A stretch of DNA of 64,000 bases from Bryobacteraceae bacterium (lineage in GTDB: Bacteria; Acidobacteriota; Terriglobia; Bryobacterales; Bryobacteraceae). The notes under the pieces were generated by a model, which was not told where the DNA came from, did no database searches, and saw nothing but the letters and a program-made list of their open reading frames with translations. The translations under genes were made by a program, and so were the position numbers. Shown piece by piece: positions 1 to 8,765 of the stretch (its first letter is position 1; each line of letters opens with the position of its first letter). The stretch is taken from NCBI GenBank assembly GCA_041394945.1, contig JAWKHH010000005.1:310001-374000 (forward strand), written 5' to 3'.

Positions 1-1032
1 AGCCTCAACGCCGGGTACGCCGGGCACCAGCCGGCCGGCACGGCTGTGCTGTTCGATCGGATCCTCTCCGGCCTGCGCGCGATTCCCGGCGTCGAAAGCG
101 CAACCGCCGCTACCTTTCCGATATTCGCGAACTCGCATGTCAATTTCTGGTTGGAAGTGGAAGGGTATAACTACGCGGAGAACGAGAACCGCTCCTGCGT
201 CTCGAACGCGCTCGCCCCCGGCTACTTCAGAATCATGGGGATGAAGCTGCTCCGCGGCCGGGACTTCGCCGCCTCGGACGCCCGCAACGCTCCGCGGGTC
301 ACCATCGTCAACGAAACCTTCGCCCGGAAGTATTTCCCGAACCGCGATCCGATCGGACATCGAATCCGGCTCAGTTGGGGACTCGGCACGCGCTATTCGT
401 ACGAGATCGTCGGTGTGGTGAAGGACGCCCGGCTCGCTAATCTGCGCGACGCACCGGAGCGAAACTTTTTCATGCCGCTTGCCCAGTGGGACCCGCTCAA
501 CTCCGCCGTCTTTTACGTGAGGGTGAGGCCCGGGGGCGTTTCGGCCGACATTCGAAACACGGTTCAGCGGCTGGCGCCGGCGATACCGATCACGGGCTAC
601 CGAACCATCGAACAACAGATCGACCGGCTGCTCACGCCGGAGCGGCTGGTCGCCTCGCTCTCGCTTGCGTTCGGGCTCCTCGCCACGGGACTGGCGGCGT
701 TCGGGCTCTACGGCGTCACCGCATTCTCGGTGGCACGCCGCACGCGCGAGATCGGCATCCGGATCGCGCTCGGCGCGCAGCGATCCACGGTGCTCGGCAT
801 GGTGCTTACTGACGTCGGACGAATGGCCGCCTTCGGCATCGCGATCGGCCTGGCTCTATCGCTCGCCCTGTCGCGATACGTCGAGTCGCAGCTATTCGGC
901 GTCGCGCCGCGCGACGTTGCCACGCTGGCGGCCGCGGCGCTGCTACTCAGCGCCGCCGCGCTGTTTTCCGGCTGGCTGCCGGCGCGCCGCGCCACGCGGG
1001 TTGATCCCGTCCGCGCCCTCCGCCAGGACTGA
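1..1032 (+). CDS. ADOP-type ABC transporter permease, 3' part
   Basis: The reading frame is open from base 1, so the gene begins outside the window and only about 343 C-terminal residues are present. The first part is a MacB-like periplasmic core with the familiar stretch VNETFARKYFPNRDPIGHRI. It is followed by an FtsX-type membrane domain with the cytoplasmic signature ARRTREIGIRIALGAQ and the end motif PARRATRVDPVRALRQ. Acidobacterial ADOP permeases (about 800 residues, two FtsX units) have this layout and are thought to act with an ATPase in efflux or lipoprotein export. No ATPase gene is visible. The substrate cannot be deduced. Confidence 0.9.
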   Translation, partial: SLNAGYAGHQPAGTAVLFDRILSGLRAIPGVESATAATFPIFANSHVNFWLEVEGYNYAENENRSCVSNALAPGYFRIMGMKLLRGRDFAASDARNAPRVTIVNETFARKYFPNRDPIGHRIRLSWGLGTRYSYEIVGVVKDARLANLRDAPERNFFMPLAQWDPLNSAVFYVRVRPGGVSADIRNTVQRLAPAIPITGYRTIEQQIDRLLTPERLVASLSLAFGLLATGLAAFGLYGVTAFSVARRTREIGIRIALGAQRSTVLGMVLTDVGRMAAFGIAIGLALSLALSRYVESQLFGVAPRDVATLAAAALLLSAAALFSGWLPARRATRVDPVRALRQD

Positions 1033-1048
1033 CCTATCATCGGATGGA

Positions 1049-1819
1049 GTGAAGCCCGTCGAGATCGCCCGCCTCATCGCCGTGCTGGTGTGGAGCTTCG
1101 GCGTCATCGGCCTTTCCGCGTACCTGTTCCAACCCGTCGGCCGGATTGGCAAATGGATTCTGATCGCCGTCGACAGTGGCCTGGTGGCGTTGGCGATCGC
1201 GTGGATGAACCGTAGCGGGCCGTTCGGGCCGCGTCGTCCACGATACCGGCGCGCCCCGACTACCGCGGAGAACTACGCGAAGGTCGCTGGGCAGGTCCGC
1301 GCGATCGCCGACGCGGAGCTCGTGGCCGGCAATCGCCTCGAGTATTGCCAGGAGAGCGAAGGGCGATTTTATCTCCGGTTCGCCGGGCCGTTCCGGACCG
1401 AGCCGGCATCGCTCCCGCGGCAGGAACGCTTCGGCTGGGAACACTACTACGAGAACCCGGACGGGACGGCGATCGCCACGGCGCATTGGCGGACGTCGTC
1501 GGCCGAAACGCCCGTCCTCTGCGAGCATCTGCGCGGCGTCGAGGTGGCGATGCATCGCGCCGGCATCCGGCTGAACGGGCAGTACGGCACGGATATAGGG
1601 GTACTCTCGATGGTGTGCGAACTGCAGGCGGACGCAGCGAAGGCGGCATACGGCCTGGCGGAGTGCGTGGAAGCGCGCGAGGTGGAGTGGATGGACCGGT
1701 TCGACCGCGTGACCGAGGGCTGGCTCGTCTGCCACGCCTGCGGTCTGCGAATCACCGGCGCCGGCGGGCGGCGATTCCCGGACTTCGAGGCTACTGAGCG
1801 CGACGGATCGCCCCGATGA
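1049..1819 (+). CDS. Hypothetical membrane protein with C-terminal Cys pair
   Basis: A 256-residue protein starting at GTG 1049, 16 nt after the permease stop and preceded by a GGATGGAG purine tract. Residues about 4-50 contain two hydrophobic segments (LIAVLVWSFGVIGLSAYLF and WILIAVDSGLVALAIAW), so it is probably anchored in the inner membrane with a cytoplasmic remainder. The C-terminus has CHACG, a possible half of a metal ribbon. I do not recognise the family. Its 3' end overlaps the convergent kinase gene by 29 bp. Translational coupling to the permease is plausible, but a shared function is not shown. Confidence 0.6.
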   Translation: MKPVEIARLIAVLVWSFGVIGLSAYLFQPVGRIGKWILIAVDSGLVALAIAWMNRSGPFGPRRPRYRRAPTTAENYAKVAGQVRAIADAELVAGNRLEYCQESEGRFYLRFAGPFRTEPASLPRQERFGWEHYYENPDGTAIATAHWRTSSAETPVLCEHLRGVEVAMHRAGIRLNGQYGTDIGVLSMVCELQADAAKAAYGLAECVEAREVEWMDRFDRVTEGWLVCHACGLRITGAGGRRFPDFEATERDGSPR

Positions 1820-4400
1820 TCGTGTTCGCCGAAACCTGCGGCACGAAGTTGTAGTTCTCGCCGGAGTTCATCTTGATGTGGAACGCCACGTGGCCGCCGA
1901 GCCGCAGACGGTTCTGCGACGCCTCCGCGATGGTGTCCACGTTGATGTTGAAACCATCGTTCGAATTCGAAAAGAACGTGAGGTTCTTCCCGTTGAGCGT
2001 CAGCGTCCCGTAGCAGCCGTTCGCCGACGAGCGTCCCTGCCCGAAATCGATCGGAAAGCCGGACAACATCGCCGAACCGTGGTGGTGATAGACGCGCCAG
2101 GCCGGCGCGGCAGGCTGGTTCCTGTATTGCCGCTGGTCGTTGCTCGAGTCGTACCGGTTCGCGGCGATGAGGTCCACGGCCGCTGTCCGCGTTTGGGACC
2201 GGCCGCGCGCATCGAAAGCGGTCATCGTATACGTGGTGGTCGATTTCGGGAACACCGTCACACGTCCTTGGGTCGACGTAAGGTTCCCCACCTCCGGCGT
2301 GATCTCCACGCGCACGGCGTTCCGTGTGGCATAGGTGATCGTCACGATCTGACCGGGGTTGTAGATCCTGGATGGGCTGAGCGTGAACTGCGTGATTACC
2401 GGTTCGGACGGCAACCCCGATGACGGGGATTGCACAGAGAGCGTCGCGGTCCGGCGGACCGGACCGCCAGCGCCTTCGGCAACGATCTCGGCCGAGATCG
2501 GCTGCGTCGGCATCCGCACGACGGTGGACCCGGAATGATCCACTTGCCGGTTATTGATCCGAACCGAGGTGGCGTTCTGCACGGACCAGTCGAGCCGCGC
2601 ACTCTGTCCACCGGAAACCACCGGCGGCGTGAATCCGAACCGCGTGATCTCCACCTGCCGCGCCGGCGGCGCCTCACGCGCGACGTTCAGCACCAGCGAC
2701 TGTTCCGCCACGCGTCCATCGCTGCTCGTGGCGCGCAGGGTGTAGCGGGTAGACGCCTGCACGCGGACCGGCGCCGACCCCGAGGGCGGAAGCTTTGTAC
2801 TGCCGATCTTTACCTGATTCGCGCCGATCACCGACCAATGGAGCCGCGCTTCAGCGCCGGGCGTCACCGTCGTGGGGCTCACCTCGAACGACAGGATCTT
2901 CGGGCCGGCGGTTACCGGCTGGCGCTCATCGTTGGTCTGGTCGTTGGGACGATCCTCGTCGTTCGAAGACTCCTCTTCCTTTCGTTGCTGGTTTCGCGGC
3001 GCCACGGTAACCCGCAACACGCGTTCCTGACGTCCAGCCTTGTTCATGGCGACGAGCGAATAGGCGGTGGTTTCCTCCGGGCTCACCGACATCGTTCCGG
3101 AAGACGGCTGCTCAAGCCCGCCGACATACACCTGCGTCGCGTCCTTGACGGACCATGTGAGCTTCGCGCTTTCCCCGGCCCGCACCGTTTCGCGGTCGGC
3201 GCGGAAATACTCGATCGAGGCCGGCGCTCCGCCGCCGCGGGGCCAGAAGACCGCCGCGGCCACCAGCGCGAACACAACGCCCGCCACGGCCGCTAGCCAC
3301 TTTGGAAATCCTCCCACCGGCGCCGGTTTTGGCGGCGCCGGACTTGGTAGGGGCGGCTTGGTGGGCGACGGCTCGGTCTTGGCCACCGGCGGCGCCGGTT
3401 TCGGATCAGGCGCCGGCGCGGGTGCGGCCGCCTCCCCGCGCAGAGCGCGCTGAAAGGCCTCCATGGTCGCGAACCGCTTCTCCGGCTCGAGCGCCAGCGC
3501 CTGCAGGAGGGCGCGCTCCTGCATGTCGCCGATCCCGGCGCCGAGCGAAGACGGCGTGGGCAGCGGATGACGGTAGCGGTCCGGCGCGGGCAGCGGCATT
3601 TCGCCGGTGATGGATCGATACATGGTCGCCGCGACGGCGTAGACGTCGGTCCAGGGGCGTTGGTCGCCGCGCGTTTCGTACTGCTCCGGCGGCGCGAACC
3701 CGGGTTTGAGGATCACCGAAATATTGCGGCTCTGCTGGCCCATCGAGTAGCGGGCCGCGCCGAAGTCGATCACCTTGATCTGCCCGCTCCACAGCACGAA
3801 AATATTATCGGGACTGATGTCGCGATGCAGCAGCCCGGCCTTGTGGACTTCACGAAGGGCGTCCATCACCGGCGTCATCACGCGCAGCGCCATATCCCAG
3901 TTCACCTTGCCGCCGGAGCGCGCCAGGAACTCCTCGAAGGTGATGCCGTCCAGATGTTCCAGCACCATATAGGCGGTGCCGTTGGCCGGGAAGTAGTTCT
4001 TCACGGCGACGATGTTCGGGTGATTCTCGAACTGCGCCACTACGCGAGCCTCTTCGAGGTACCGCTCGAGGCCCCAGTCATAATCGTTGCGGACGTTCGG
4101 CGAGTGCGCGAATACCCGCGGATCGCCTGTGGCGCGCACACCGACTCCAGACGGGAAGTACTCCTTGATCGCGATACGGCGGGCGAGATTCAGATCCCAG
4201 CCGAGGTAGGTGATGCCGAACCCGCCGGCGCCCAGGCAGCGGCCCACCAGGTATTGCTCCTTGAGCACGAAGCCAGGGTCCAGGTACATCGTGGACTGCG
4301 CCGGGGACCCGTGCCGCCACTCGCACTTCGGGCACACATCGCCCTCGCCAGTGAACTGCATGCATCCAAGACAAAGACCGTTTGGAATGGCAGCATCCAT
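1791..4400 (-). CDS. Ser/Thr protein kinase with Ig-like repeats
   Basis: An 869-residue receptor-like kinase. An N-terminal Zn-ribbon (C10, C13, C23, C26) precedes a Hanks-type kinase domain at about residues 50-310: the glycine loop GAGGFGITY, lysine K79 in AIKEYFP, the catalytic loop HRDISPDN, DFGAAR and the APE-like PPEQY. A proline-rich linker leads to one membrane helix at about 365-385 (WLAAVAGVVFALVAAAVFW). Outside the membrane follow about four Ig-like repeats built on a pattern like LHWSVIGANQVKI and a C-terminal domain with GTLTLNGKNLTFFS, perhaps PH-like. It is the last gene of the seven-gene operon, 2 nt after the protease stop. The upstream PP2C is its natural antagonist and the FHA proteins are likely phospho-threonine readers; substrates are unknown. 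Confidence 0.93.
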   Translation of the reverse strand: MDAAIPNGLCLGCMQFTGEGDVCPKCEWRHGSPAQSTMYLDPGFVLKEQYLVGRCLGAGGFGITYLGWDLNLARRIAIKEYFPSGVGVRATGDPRVFAHSPNVRNDYDWGLERYLEEARVVAQFENHPNIVAVKNYFPANGTAYMVLEHLDGITFEEFLARSGGKVNWDMALRVMTPVMDALREVHKAGLLHRDISPDNIFVLWSGQIKVIDFGAARYSMGQQSRNISVILKPGFAPPEQYETRGDQRPWTDVYAVAATMYRSITGEMPLPAPDRYRHPLPTPSSLGAGIGDMQERALLQALALEPEKRFATMEAFQRALRGEAAAPAPAPDPKPAPPVAKTEPSPTKPPLPSPAPPKPAPVGGFPKWLAAVAGVVFALVAAAVFWPRGGGAPASIEYFRADRETVRAGESAKLTWSVKDATQVYVGGLEQPSSGTMSVSPEETTAYSLVAMNKAGRQERVLRVTVAPRNQQRKEEESSNDEDRPNDQTNDERQPVTAGPKILSFEVSPTTVTPGAEARLHWSVIGANQVKIGSTKLPPSGSAPVRVQASTRYTLRATSSDGRVAEQSLVLNVAREAPPARQVEITRFGFTPPVVSGGQSARLDWSVQNATSVRINNRQVDHSGSTVVRMPTQPISAEIVAEGAGGPVRRTATLSVQSPSSGLPSEPVITQFTLSPSRIYNPGQIVTITYATRNAVRVEITPEVGNLTSTQGRVTVFPKSTTTYTMTAFDARGRSQTRTAAVDLIAANRYDSSNDQRQYRNQPAAPAWRVYHHHGSAMLSGFPIDFGQGRSSANGCYGTLTLNGKNLTFFSNSNDGFNINVDTIAEASQNRLRLGGHVAFHIKMNSGENYNFVPQVSANTIIGAIRRAQ

Positions 4401-4402
4401 AT

Positions 4403-5647
4403 TCAGCCTGCTTCGAACATGTTATCCGGACTTCCGACGTAGAATCGGTCTCCGGGCTTGAGTTCTTCCCTGGCGCCTGGCTGGAGACGCCGGTTGCCGG
4501 CGGCGAAGAACGTCCCGTTCGAGGACCATAGATCCTCGAGCCAGACGCGGCCGGAGCTATCGCGGGTCACCTGACAGTGGCGTTTCGAGACCATGGCGGC
4601 ATCGCCCGGGAAGACGAGATTCGCCGCGCCGGCGTCGCGCCCGAACACGCACGGGGCATCGCCGAGCGGAATCGCCTGGCCGCTGAAGGTTCCCTGCAGT
4701 CCGCGCAGCGATCTGCTCTTTGGGATCGCGGCGGGAGGCGGAGCCGGGGATGGAGCCGGTGGCCTTGGCGGCGGCACGGGTCCCGGGCGAACCACCAGCG
4801 ACGTTACCTTGCGGGCGGCGTTCGACACACCCACGCGCGCGCGGCGGTTGGATGCCGTGAACAGCAGTGCGCCCATCGCCGCCAGAAGTGTGATCGCCTG
4901 CCCGCCGATCATCCATCCCGGCATGCCGGGCGCCGCCGTGGTTTGGGTAGCGGCCACGCACGCGCTCGAAGCTCTCTTGTACTTGATCCCGAGCCGGTCC
5001 AGTTCCGGCATGAGCTCGTCGGTTTGAATCGAGAGATGAATGGCCTCCACGCCACGGACACTCGCGGTATTGATGCCCAGCACTTCGCCGCACTGGTTAA
5101 ACAGCGGACCGCCGGAGTTGCCGGAGTTCACGGCGGCATCCACCTGCAGAAACCCGATATGGGGAAGGCCCTCGGCGCCGCCGCGCAGCAGCTTACTCAC
5201 CACGCCTTTGTTCACCGAGGGGTCCAGCGCCGAAGCCGCATCGCTCACGAAGATCGACCCGCCCGGGAAGCCCGCCACCCAAACGTCCTGGCCGGGCTTG
5301 ACGAACTCGCGCGCGGAAAGCACCACCGGCGATACCGGCAGTGGGCGCGCCAGCTCGAGCACGGCGAGATCCTTGGCCGGTTCATTCCAGAGCACCTTGG
5401 CCGGAATGTATTTTTGGCCGGCGATCGTCACAGTCGGCTGGATCGCCATGTACTGAGCGTTCTTGCAGCAGACATGATTGTTGGTGACGACGTGGCGGTC
5501 CGTGACGGGAAAGCCGCTTCCGCTCGCGCGGCTCCGGCCGGCTCGCAGCTCGATGTAGGCTGTGTGGCGGAGCATCTCGTCGACATCGGCCTGCGGCCAT
5601 GCCGGCGCGGTCAGCATGGCGAGCGCGAAGAATCGGGCGAGGCTCAT
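4403..5647 (-). CDS. Trypsin-like serine protease with C-terminal FHA domain
   Basis: A 414-residue protein. The start at 5647 was chosen because it opens with a signal peptide (MSLARFFALAMLTAPAWPQA) and its ATG overlaps the phosphatase stop (ATGA); the longer open frame upstream is a shadow. The chymotrypsin-fold triad is visible: His in VVTNNHV, Asp in KDLAVLEL, Ser in NSGNSGGPLF. A membrane helix (about 250-270) then separates the protease, predicted outside, from a cytoplasmic FHA domain (FGRDAGAANLVF, SKRHC, SSNGTFF). This architecture couples an external protease to an internal phospho-threonine reader. No PDZ domain is present, so it is not a standard HtrA/DegP. Confidence 0.9.
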   Translation of the reverse strand: MSLARFFALAMLTAPAWPQADVDEMLRHTAYIELRAGRSRASGSGFPVTDRHVVTNNHVCCKNAQYMAIQPTVTIAGQKYIPAKVLWNEPAKDLAVLELARPLPVSPVVLSAREFVKPGQDVWVAGFPGGSIFVSDAASALDPSVNKGVVSKLLRGGAEGLPHIGFLQVDAAVNSGNSGGPLFNQCGEVLGINTASVRGVEAIHLSIQTDELMPELDRLGIKYKRASSACVAATQTTAAPGMPGWMIGGQAITLLAAMGALLFTASNRRARVGVSNAARKVTSLVVRPGPVPPPRPPAPSPAPPPAAIPKSRSLRGLQGTFSGQAIPLGDAPCVFGRDAGAANLVFPGDAAMVSKRHCQVTRDSSGRVWLEDLWSSNGTFFAAGNRRLQPGAREELKPGDRFYVGSPDNMFEAG

Positions 5648-6624
5648 CGCCTGGCTCCGTCCGCGGCGCCCGTGCTGTCGGCCGCCGCCGCCGGCGGAAC
5701 AGGCGCGGCGTAGACGTAGCGCCAATACCCGGCGCCGAGAAGCGCAGCCAGCAGGAAAGCGGCCACGGCGGCCACGGCCCACCGGCGTTTCGGCGCGGCC
5801 GGCGGGACTACGCCGGCGGTTTCCGGAGCGGGCTCGGCCGGGGGCTCGGGCTCCCGCGACTCGACGCTGCCGTATGCCGAAAGCGCGAGGATCGTTACGT
5901 TGTCCTGATTCTCGCGGCCACGAGCGAGCGCTTCGCCCACGAGCCGCTCGCATTGCTCTTGCGGCGGCCCGGTCATGTACGACAGCATTTCGTCGGCGGT
6001 GAGCGTCCGATAGAGTCCGTCGGTGGCGAGGTATACCGTGTCGCCGGCGTCCAGCCGCAGCGGTCCGTTCAGGTCCACATGCGGGATCGATTCGGCGCCG
6101 ACGTGCGAGATGAGCGCTTCCCGCTGCGGGTCCGACAGAGCTTCGGCAGCCGAGAGCTGGCCCGCGGCGACGCGTGCGTCGAGAATGGTCGCGTAGTTGT
6201 GGACGGCGTTGAGCTGCGAAAGCTGGCCGCCGCGCAGGAGCAGCAGCGCGCTGTCGCCGACCGAGACCCAGTGGAGTTCGTCGGCGTGGAGCACCGCGGC
6301 CACGATCGTGGTTCCCATCTCCCCGCCCGCGCCGGATTCCAAGGCCAAGGCGTAGACAGCGGCGTTGGCTTCATGCACGGACCGGTAGAGCGCATCGCGA
6401 ATCGGCTCGTCGGTATTCTTCCGCCGATAGGCATTCAGGAACGCGGCGGCCGCCGTTCGCGAGGCTTCGCCGCCGTGCTGCATACCGCCCATGCCGTCGG
6501 CGAGCACGGCCGCCACGCCGCCATGCGACACGAACGCCTCATCGCCGGTGTTCGAGAAACAGAAGGCGTCCTGCTGCTGGGATCGGCGGCCGATGTGCTG
6601 CGCGTTTCCGAAAGCGTAGGTCAA
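5644..6624 (-). CDS. PP2C-family protein phosphatase
   Basis: A 326-residue PPM-type phosphatase. Metal-binding motifs are intact: RSQQQDAF near residue 15, LADGMGGMQHG near 42, SVGDSALLL near 120 and the late ENQDNVTIL near 235. A proline/glutamate-rich linker precedes one C-terminal membrane helix (RRWAVAAVAAFLLAALLGAGYW minus its ends), leaving a short outer tail. Proteins of this family remove phosphate from Ser/Thr and usually sit beside Hanks kinases. It starts 4 nt after an FHA gene and overlaps the protease start by 4 nt, so it is translationally coupled inside the operon. Confidence 0.93.
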   Translation of the reverse strand: MTYAFGNAQHIGRRSQQQDAFCFSNTGDEAFVSHGGVAAVLADGMGGMQHGGEASRTAAAAFLNAYRRKNTDEPIRDALYRSVHEANAAVYALALESGAGGEMGTTIVAAVLHADELHWVSVGDSALLLLRGGQLSQLNAVHNYATILDARVAAGQLSAAEALSDPQREALISHVGAESIPHVDLNGPLRLDAGDTVYLATDGLYRTLTADEMLSYMTGPPQEQCERLVGEALARGRENQDNVTILALSAYGSVESREPEPPAEPAPETAGVVPPAAPKRRWAVAAVAAFLLAALLGAGYWRYVYAAPVPPAAAADSTGAADGARR

Positions 6625-6628
6625 AGGC

Positions 6629-7168
6629 TCAATCCCACTGAAATTCCTCGCCGACGAGCGCCACCAGCATCAACTGGGTCTTGCCGAGCCGGACGACGTC
6701 GCGATGCTTCATCACTCCCGGCGAGTGGACCACCTGGCCGTTCAGATAAACCAAACCGGAGGCTTCGCCCGGGATCAGCCAAAACTGTTTCTCCTCCGGC
6801 TCAAAGGCGACCGCGGCATGGCGGACGCGAGAGACGGTGGGATCGGAACCGACCGAGACATCCATCGACGGGTCTCGCCCGATGAAGTTCTTCTCCGTGC
6901 GGAGGCGATAGTCGCGCCCGCGGTCCGGTCCCTCGATGCAGACGAGCCAGCCGACGACGGGCTGAATGCCGAGTTGTTCCTCCACCAGCCGCACGGTCTT
7001 GCCGGCCAATGGCGCCGCCGGCGCGCCGCCGGCAGCCGGTGGACCCTCCGCGGGCGGCCGGATCGCCACTGTCCTTCCCGGAGGAGGCATATCGATCGGC
7101 GTCGCGCAGTAGGGGCACGCGCTGTTCTTCTGCTCATCGAAGAAATGTCCGGACGCGCATTGAATCAT
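6629..7168 (-). CDS. FHA-domain protein with N-terminal Zn-ribbon
   Basis: A 179-residue protein. The N-terminus reads MIQCASGHFFDEQ, with CPYC near residue 18, a short metal-ribbon-like module. A proline-rich linker follows, then an FHA domain at about 75-170 with IGRDPSMDV, SRVRHA and YLNGQ. FHA domains bind phospho-threonine peptides; here the classic SxxH pair is retained as SRVRH. It lies between the coiled-coil gene (5 nt) and the PP2C gene (4 nt). It probably acts as a soluble adaptor reading kinase output, which is an inference from domain and position. Confidence 0.88.
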   Translation of the reverse strand: MIQCASGHFFDEQKNSACPYCATPIDMPPPGRTVAIRPPAEGPPAAGGAPAAPLAGKTVRLVEEQLGIQPVVGWLVCIEGPDRGRDYRLRTEKNFIGRDPSMDVSVGSDPTVSRVRHAAVAFEPEEKQFWLIPGEASGLVYLNGQVVHSPGVMKHRDVVRLGKTQLMLVALVGEEFQWD

Positions 7169-7173
7169 CGATC

Positions 7174-8001
7174 TTATTTCCTTTCTTGTGCCGCGGGGGC
7201 GCGGTTGTTGTCGCGATTGAACTGTTCCCGGAACTCCGGCGCGGGCTCGAAGGAGAGCTTCATGTTTCCATCGAGTTTAGCCGTTCCCACCATGACGGCC
7301 GTCTTCTCCGCCGCGATTGAGGTGGATGGCAGACGGTAGAATCCGCCCTCGTGATTCAGCGCCGCCGGCCCGATCTGCGCCGGTTGCGGGTTTCCGTTCG
7401 CCGCCAGGAACTTGTAGTAGACCTCCACCTCGCCGCCCGTCGGGAAGTCACGCACCATCCAGGATTCGAAGCACGGGCCACGGCCGCAGTTGGTGTAGAT
7501 ATCACCTTTGAAGTAGATGCCCTGGGCCTTGGTGGCGTCCACGGCGGGCTGCCCCTTGGCGCGGTTCTGGCCGCGCCAACGCAGATAGATGTCGACGTTG
7601 TGGTTCCGCGAGAGCCATTGCATGGTCACCACCATCGGCCGGCGCAACCGCAGGTCGCGGTTTTCGTCCTGGAGCTTCTTGGCCTCGCGCTTGGATTGCT
7701 CCAGCCGGTTGAGCGCATCGGCGAGCTGGCGCTGCTTCCGGCGGAATTCCTCGAGCAGTTTCTCGAGCTGCTTGCTGAGATCGGGGCCGGCGTTCGGCAG
7801 GTTCCGCAGCTTCTCCTGGAGATCCTTCAGTTCCCGCATCGCCTGCTGGTACTGCTGCTCCACATCTTTCGCCGAGGCGCCGCCCGGATGCCAGTAGGGG
7901 AGCAGAGTGATCATCAGGAAGCAGAACGCCCCCAGCGCCCCGCACAGGATATCGAGCAGCGAGACGTTGAAGATGTTCACCTCGCGCCGGCGCGACTTCA
8001 T
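7174..8001 (-). CDS. Membrane coiled-coil partner of the MotA-like channel
   Basis: A 275-residue protein. A short basic N-terminus leads into one membrane helix (NVSLLDILCGALGAFCFLMI), the topology of ExbD/TolR/MotB partners. Residues about 55-120 form a long coiled coil rich in Glu, Lys, Gln and Leu. The C-terminal half is beta-rich, with NVDIYLRW, GDIYTNCGRGPCFESW and GGEVEVYYKFL. That spacing recalls DUF2135-like domains, but this is only a resemblance by eye. There is no OmpA/peptidoglycan-binding domain, so it is not a normal MotB or ZorB. It ends 5 nt before the next FHA gene and starts 3 nt after the MotA-like gene. Confidence 0.75.
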   Translation of the reverse strand: MKSRRREVNIFNVSLLDILCGALGAFCFLMITLLPYWHPGGASAKDVEQQYQQAMRELKDLQEKLRNLPNAGPDLSKQLEKLLEEFRRKQRQLADALNRLEQSKREAKKLQDENRDLRLRRPMVVTMQWLSRNHNVDIYLRWRGQNRAKGQPAVDATKAQGIYFKGDIYTNCGRGPCFESWMVRDFPTGGEVEVYYKFLAANGNPQPAQIGPAALNHEGGFYRLPSTSIAAEKTAVMVGTAKLDGNMKLSFEPAPEFREQFNRDNNRAPAAQERK

Positions 8002-8004
8002 CGC

Positions 8005-8763
8005 CTAGCCCTCGTACAGCCGGTTGATGAGGTTGCGAAGCGTGTAGTCGCCGGCCCGATTCACCGCCGATTCTTCCTGCTCCTGAACCAGTTGCATGAT
8101 AAACACGAGGATCGCGCTTTGCACCAGCGCCACCATCGTCGTATCGAAGCCGACGCCGAGCGTCCGCGCCACCTGCTTGATGTCGAGATCGCCGGTGGAC
8201 TGGCCGGCTTCCGAGAGCGACGCTCCCAACGAGTACACCGTGCCGATGAAGCCCAGGGTCGGCACCATCCACGCGATAAACCGCACGATCCCGTAGCGCA
8301 ACTCCACCCGGTTGGCGATCAGCTCCAGGTGGCTGTTCATCACGGTGGCCGTCTGGTCCGTGGACCGGCTTGCCTGAAACTGCAGAATGCTGAGGTTGAT
8401 CAGCGAAGGCAGATAGCCGCGCTCGCCGTCGAAAGCGGCGGCCACGGCATGCCGGATGGGCGGCAGGTCCCGCGAGCGCAGCACAGTCTCCTCATCCTCG
8501 GGAAGGAATCGCCGCCCGAACAGCGCGGTCTCATGAACGCCCGCCCGCCACCGGATGAACAGTTCGCCCAGGCCGATGAAGAACAGGATGTGCATCAGGT
8601 TCTGAATGGTGAGCGGGTAGGGGAACTTGGTGGAAGGGTAGTCGAGAAGCAGCACCGCCGCGCGTCCCGGAAGGATCAGCGTACCGAGAGCGATGAAGGC
8701 GATCGCGGCCAGCACCGCGAGGATCATGACTTGCTTGCGATCGGGGGAGTGCCAGAAATTCAT
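8005..8763 (-). CDS. MotA/TolQ/ExbB-like proton channel protein
   Basis: A 252-residue membrane protein. The start at 8763 (MNFWHSPDRKQ) was preferred because it lies 2 nt after the preceding FHA gene. Membrane helices are seen at about 12-32 (MILAVLAAIAFIALGTLIL), 50-70, 155-180 (FIAWMVPTLGFIGTVYSLG) and 195-225 (DTTMVALVQSAILVFIMQLV). The last two match the conserved helix pair of the MotA/TolQ/ExbB family, which uses ion flow to move a partner. The partner is presumably the next gene. There are no flagellar, Tol or TonB genes nearby. The insertion of such a channel into an FHA/kinase operon is unusual. Confidence 0.82.
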   Translation of the reverse strand: MNFWHSPDRKQVMILAVLAAIAFIALGTLILPGRAAVLLLDYPSTKFPYPLTIQNLMHILFFIGLGELFIRWRAGVHETALFGRRFLPEDEETVLRSRDLPPIRHAVAAAFDGERGYLPSLINLSILQFQASRSTDQTATVMNSHLELIANRVELRYGIVRFIAWMVPTLGFIGTVYSLGASLSEAGQSTGDLDIKQVARTLGVGFDTTMVALVQSAILVFIMQLVQEQEESAVNRAGDYTLRNLINRLYEG

Positions 8764-8765
8764 GG

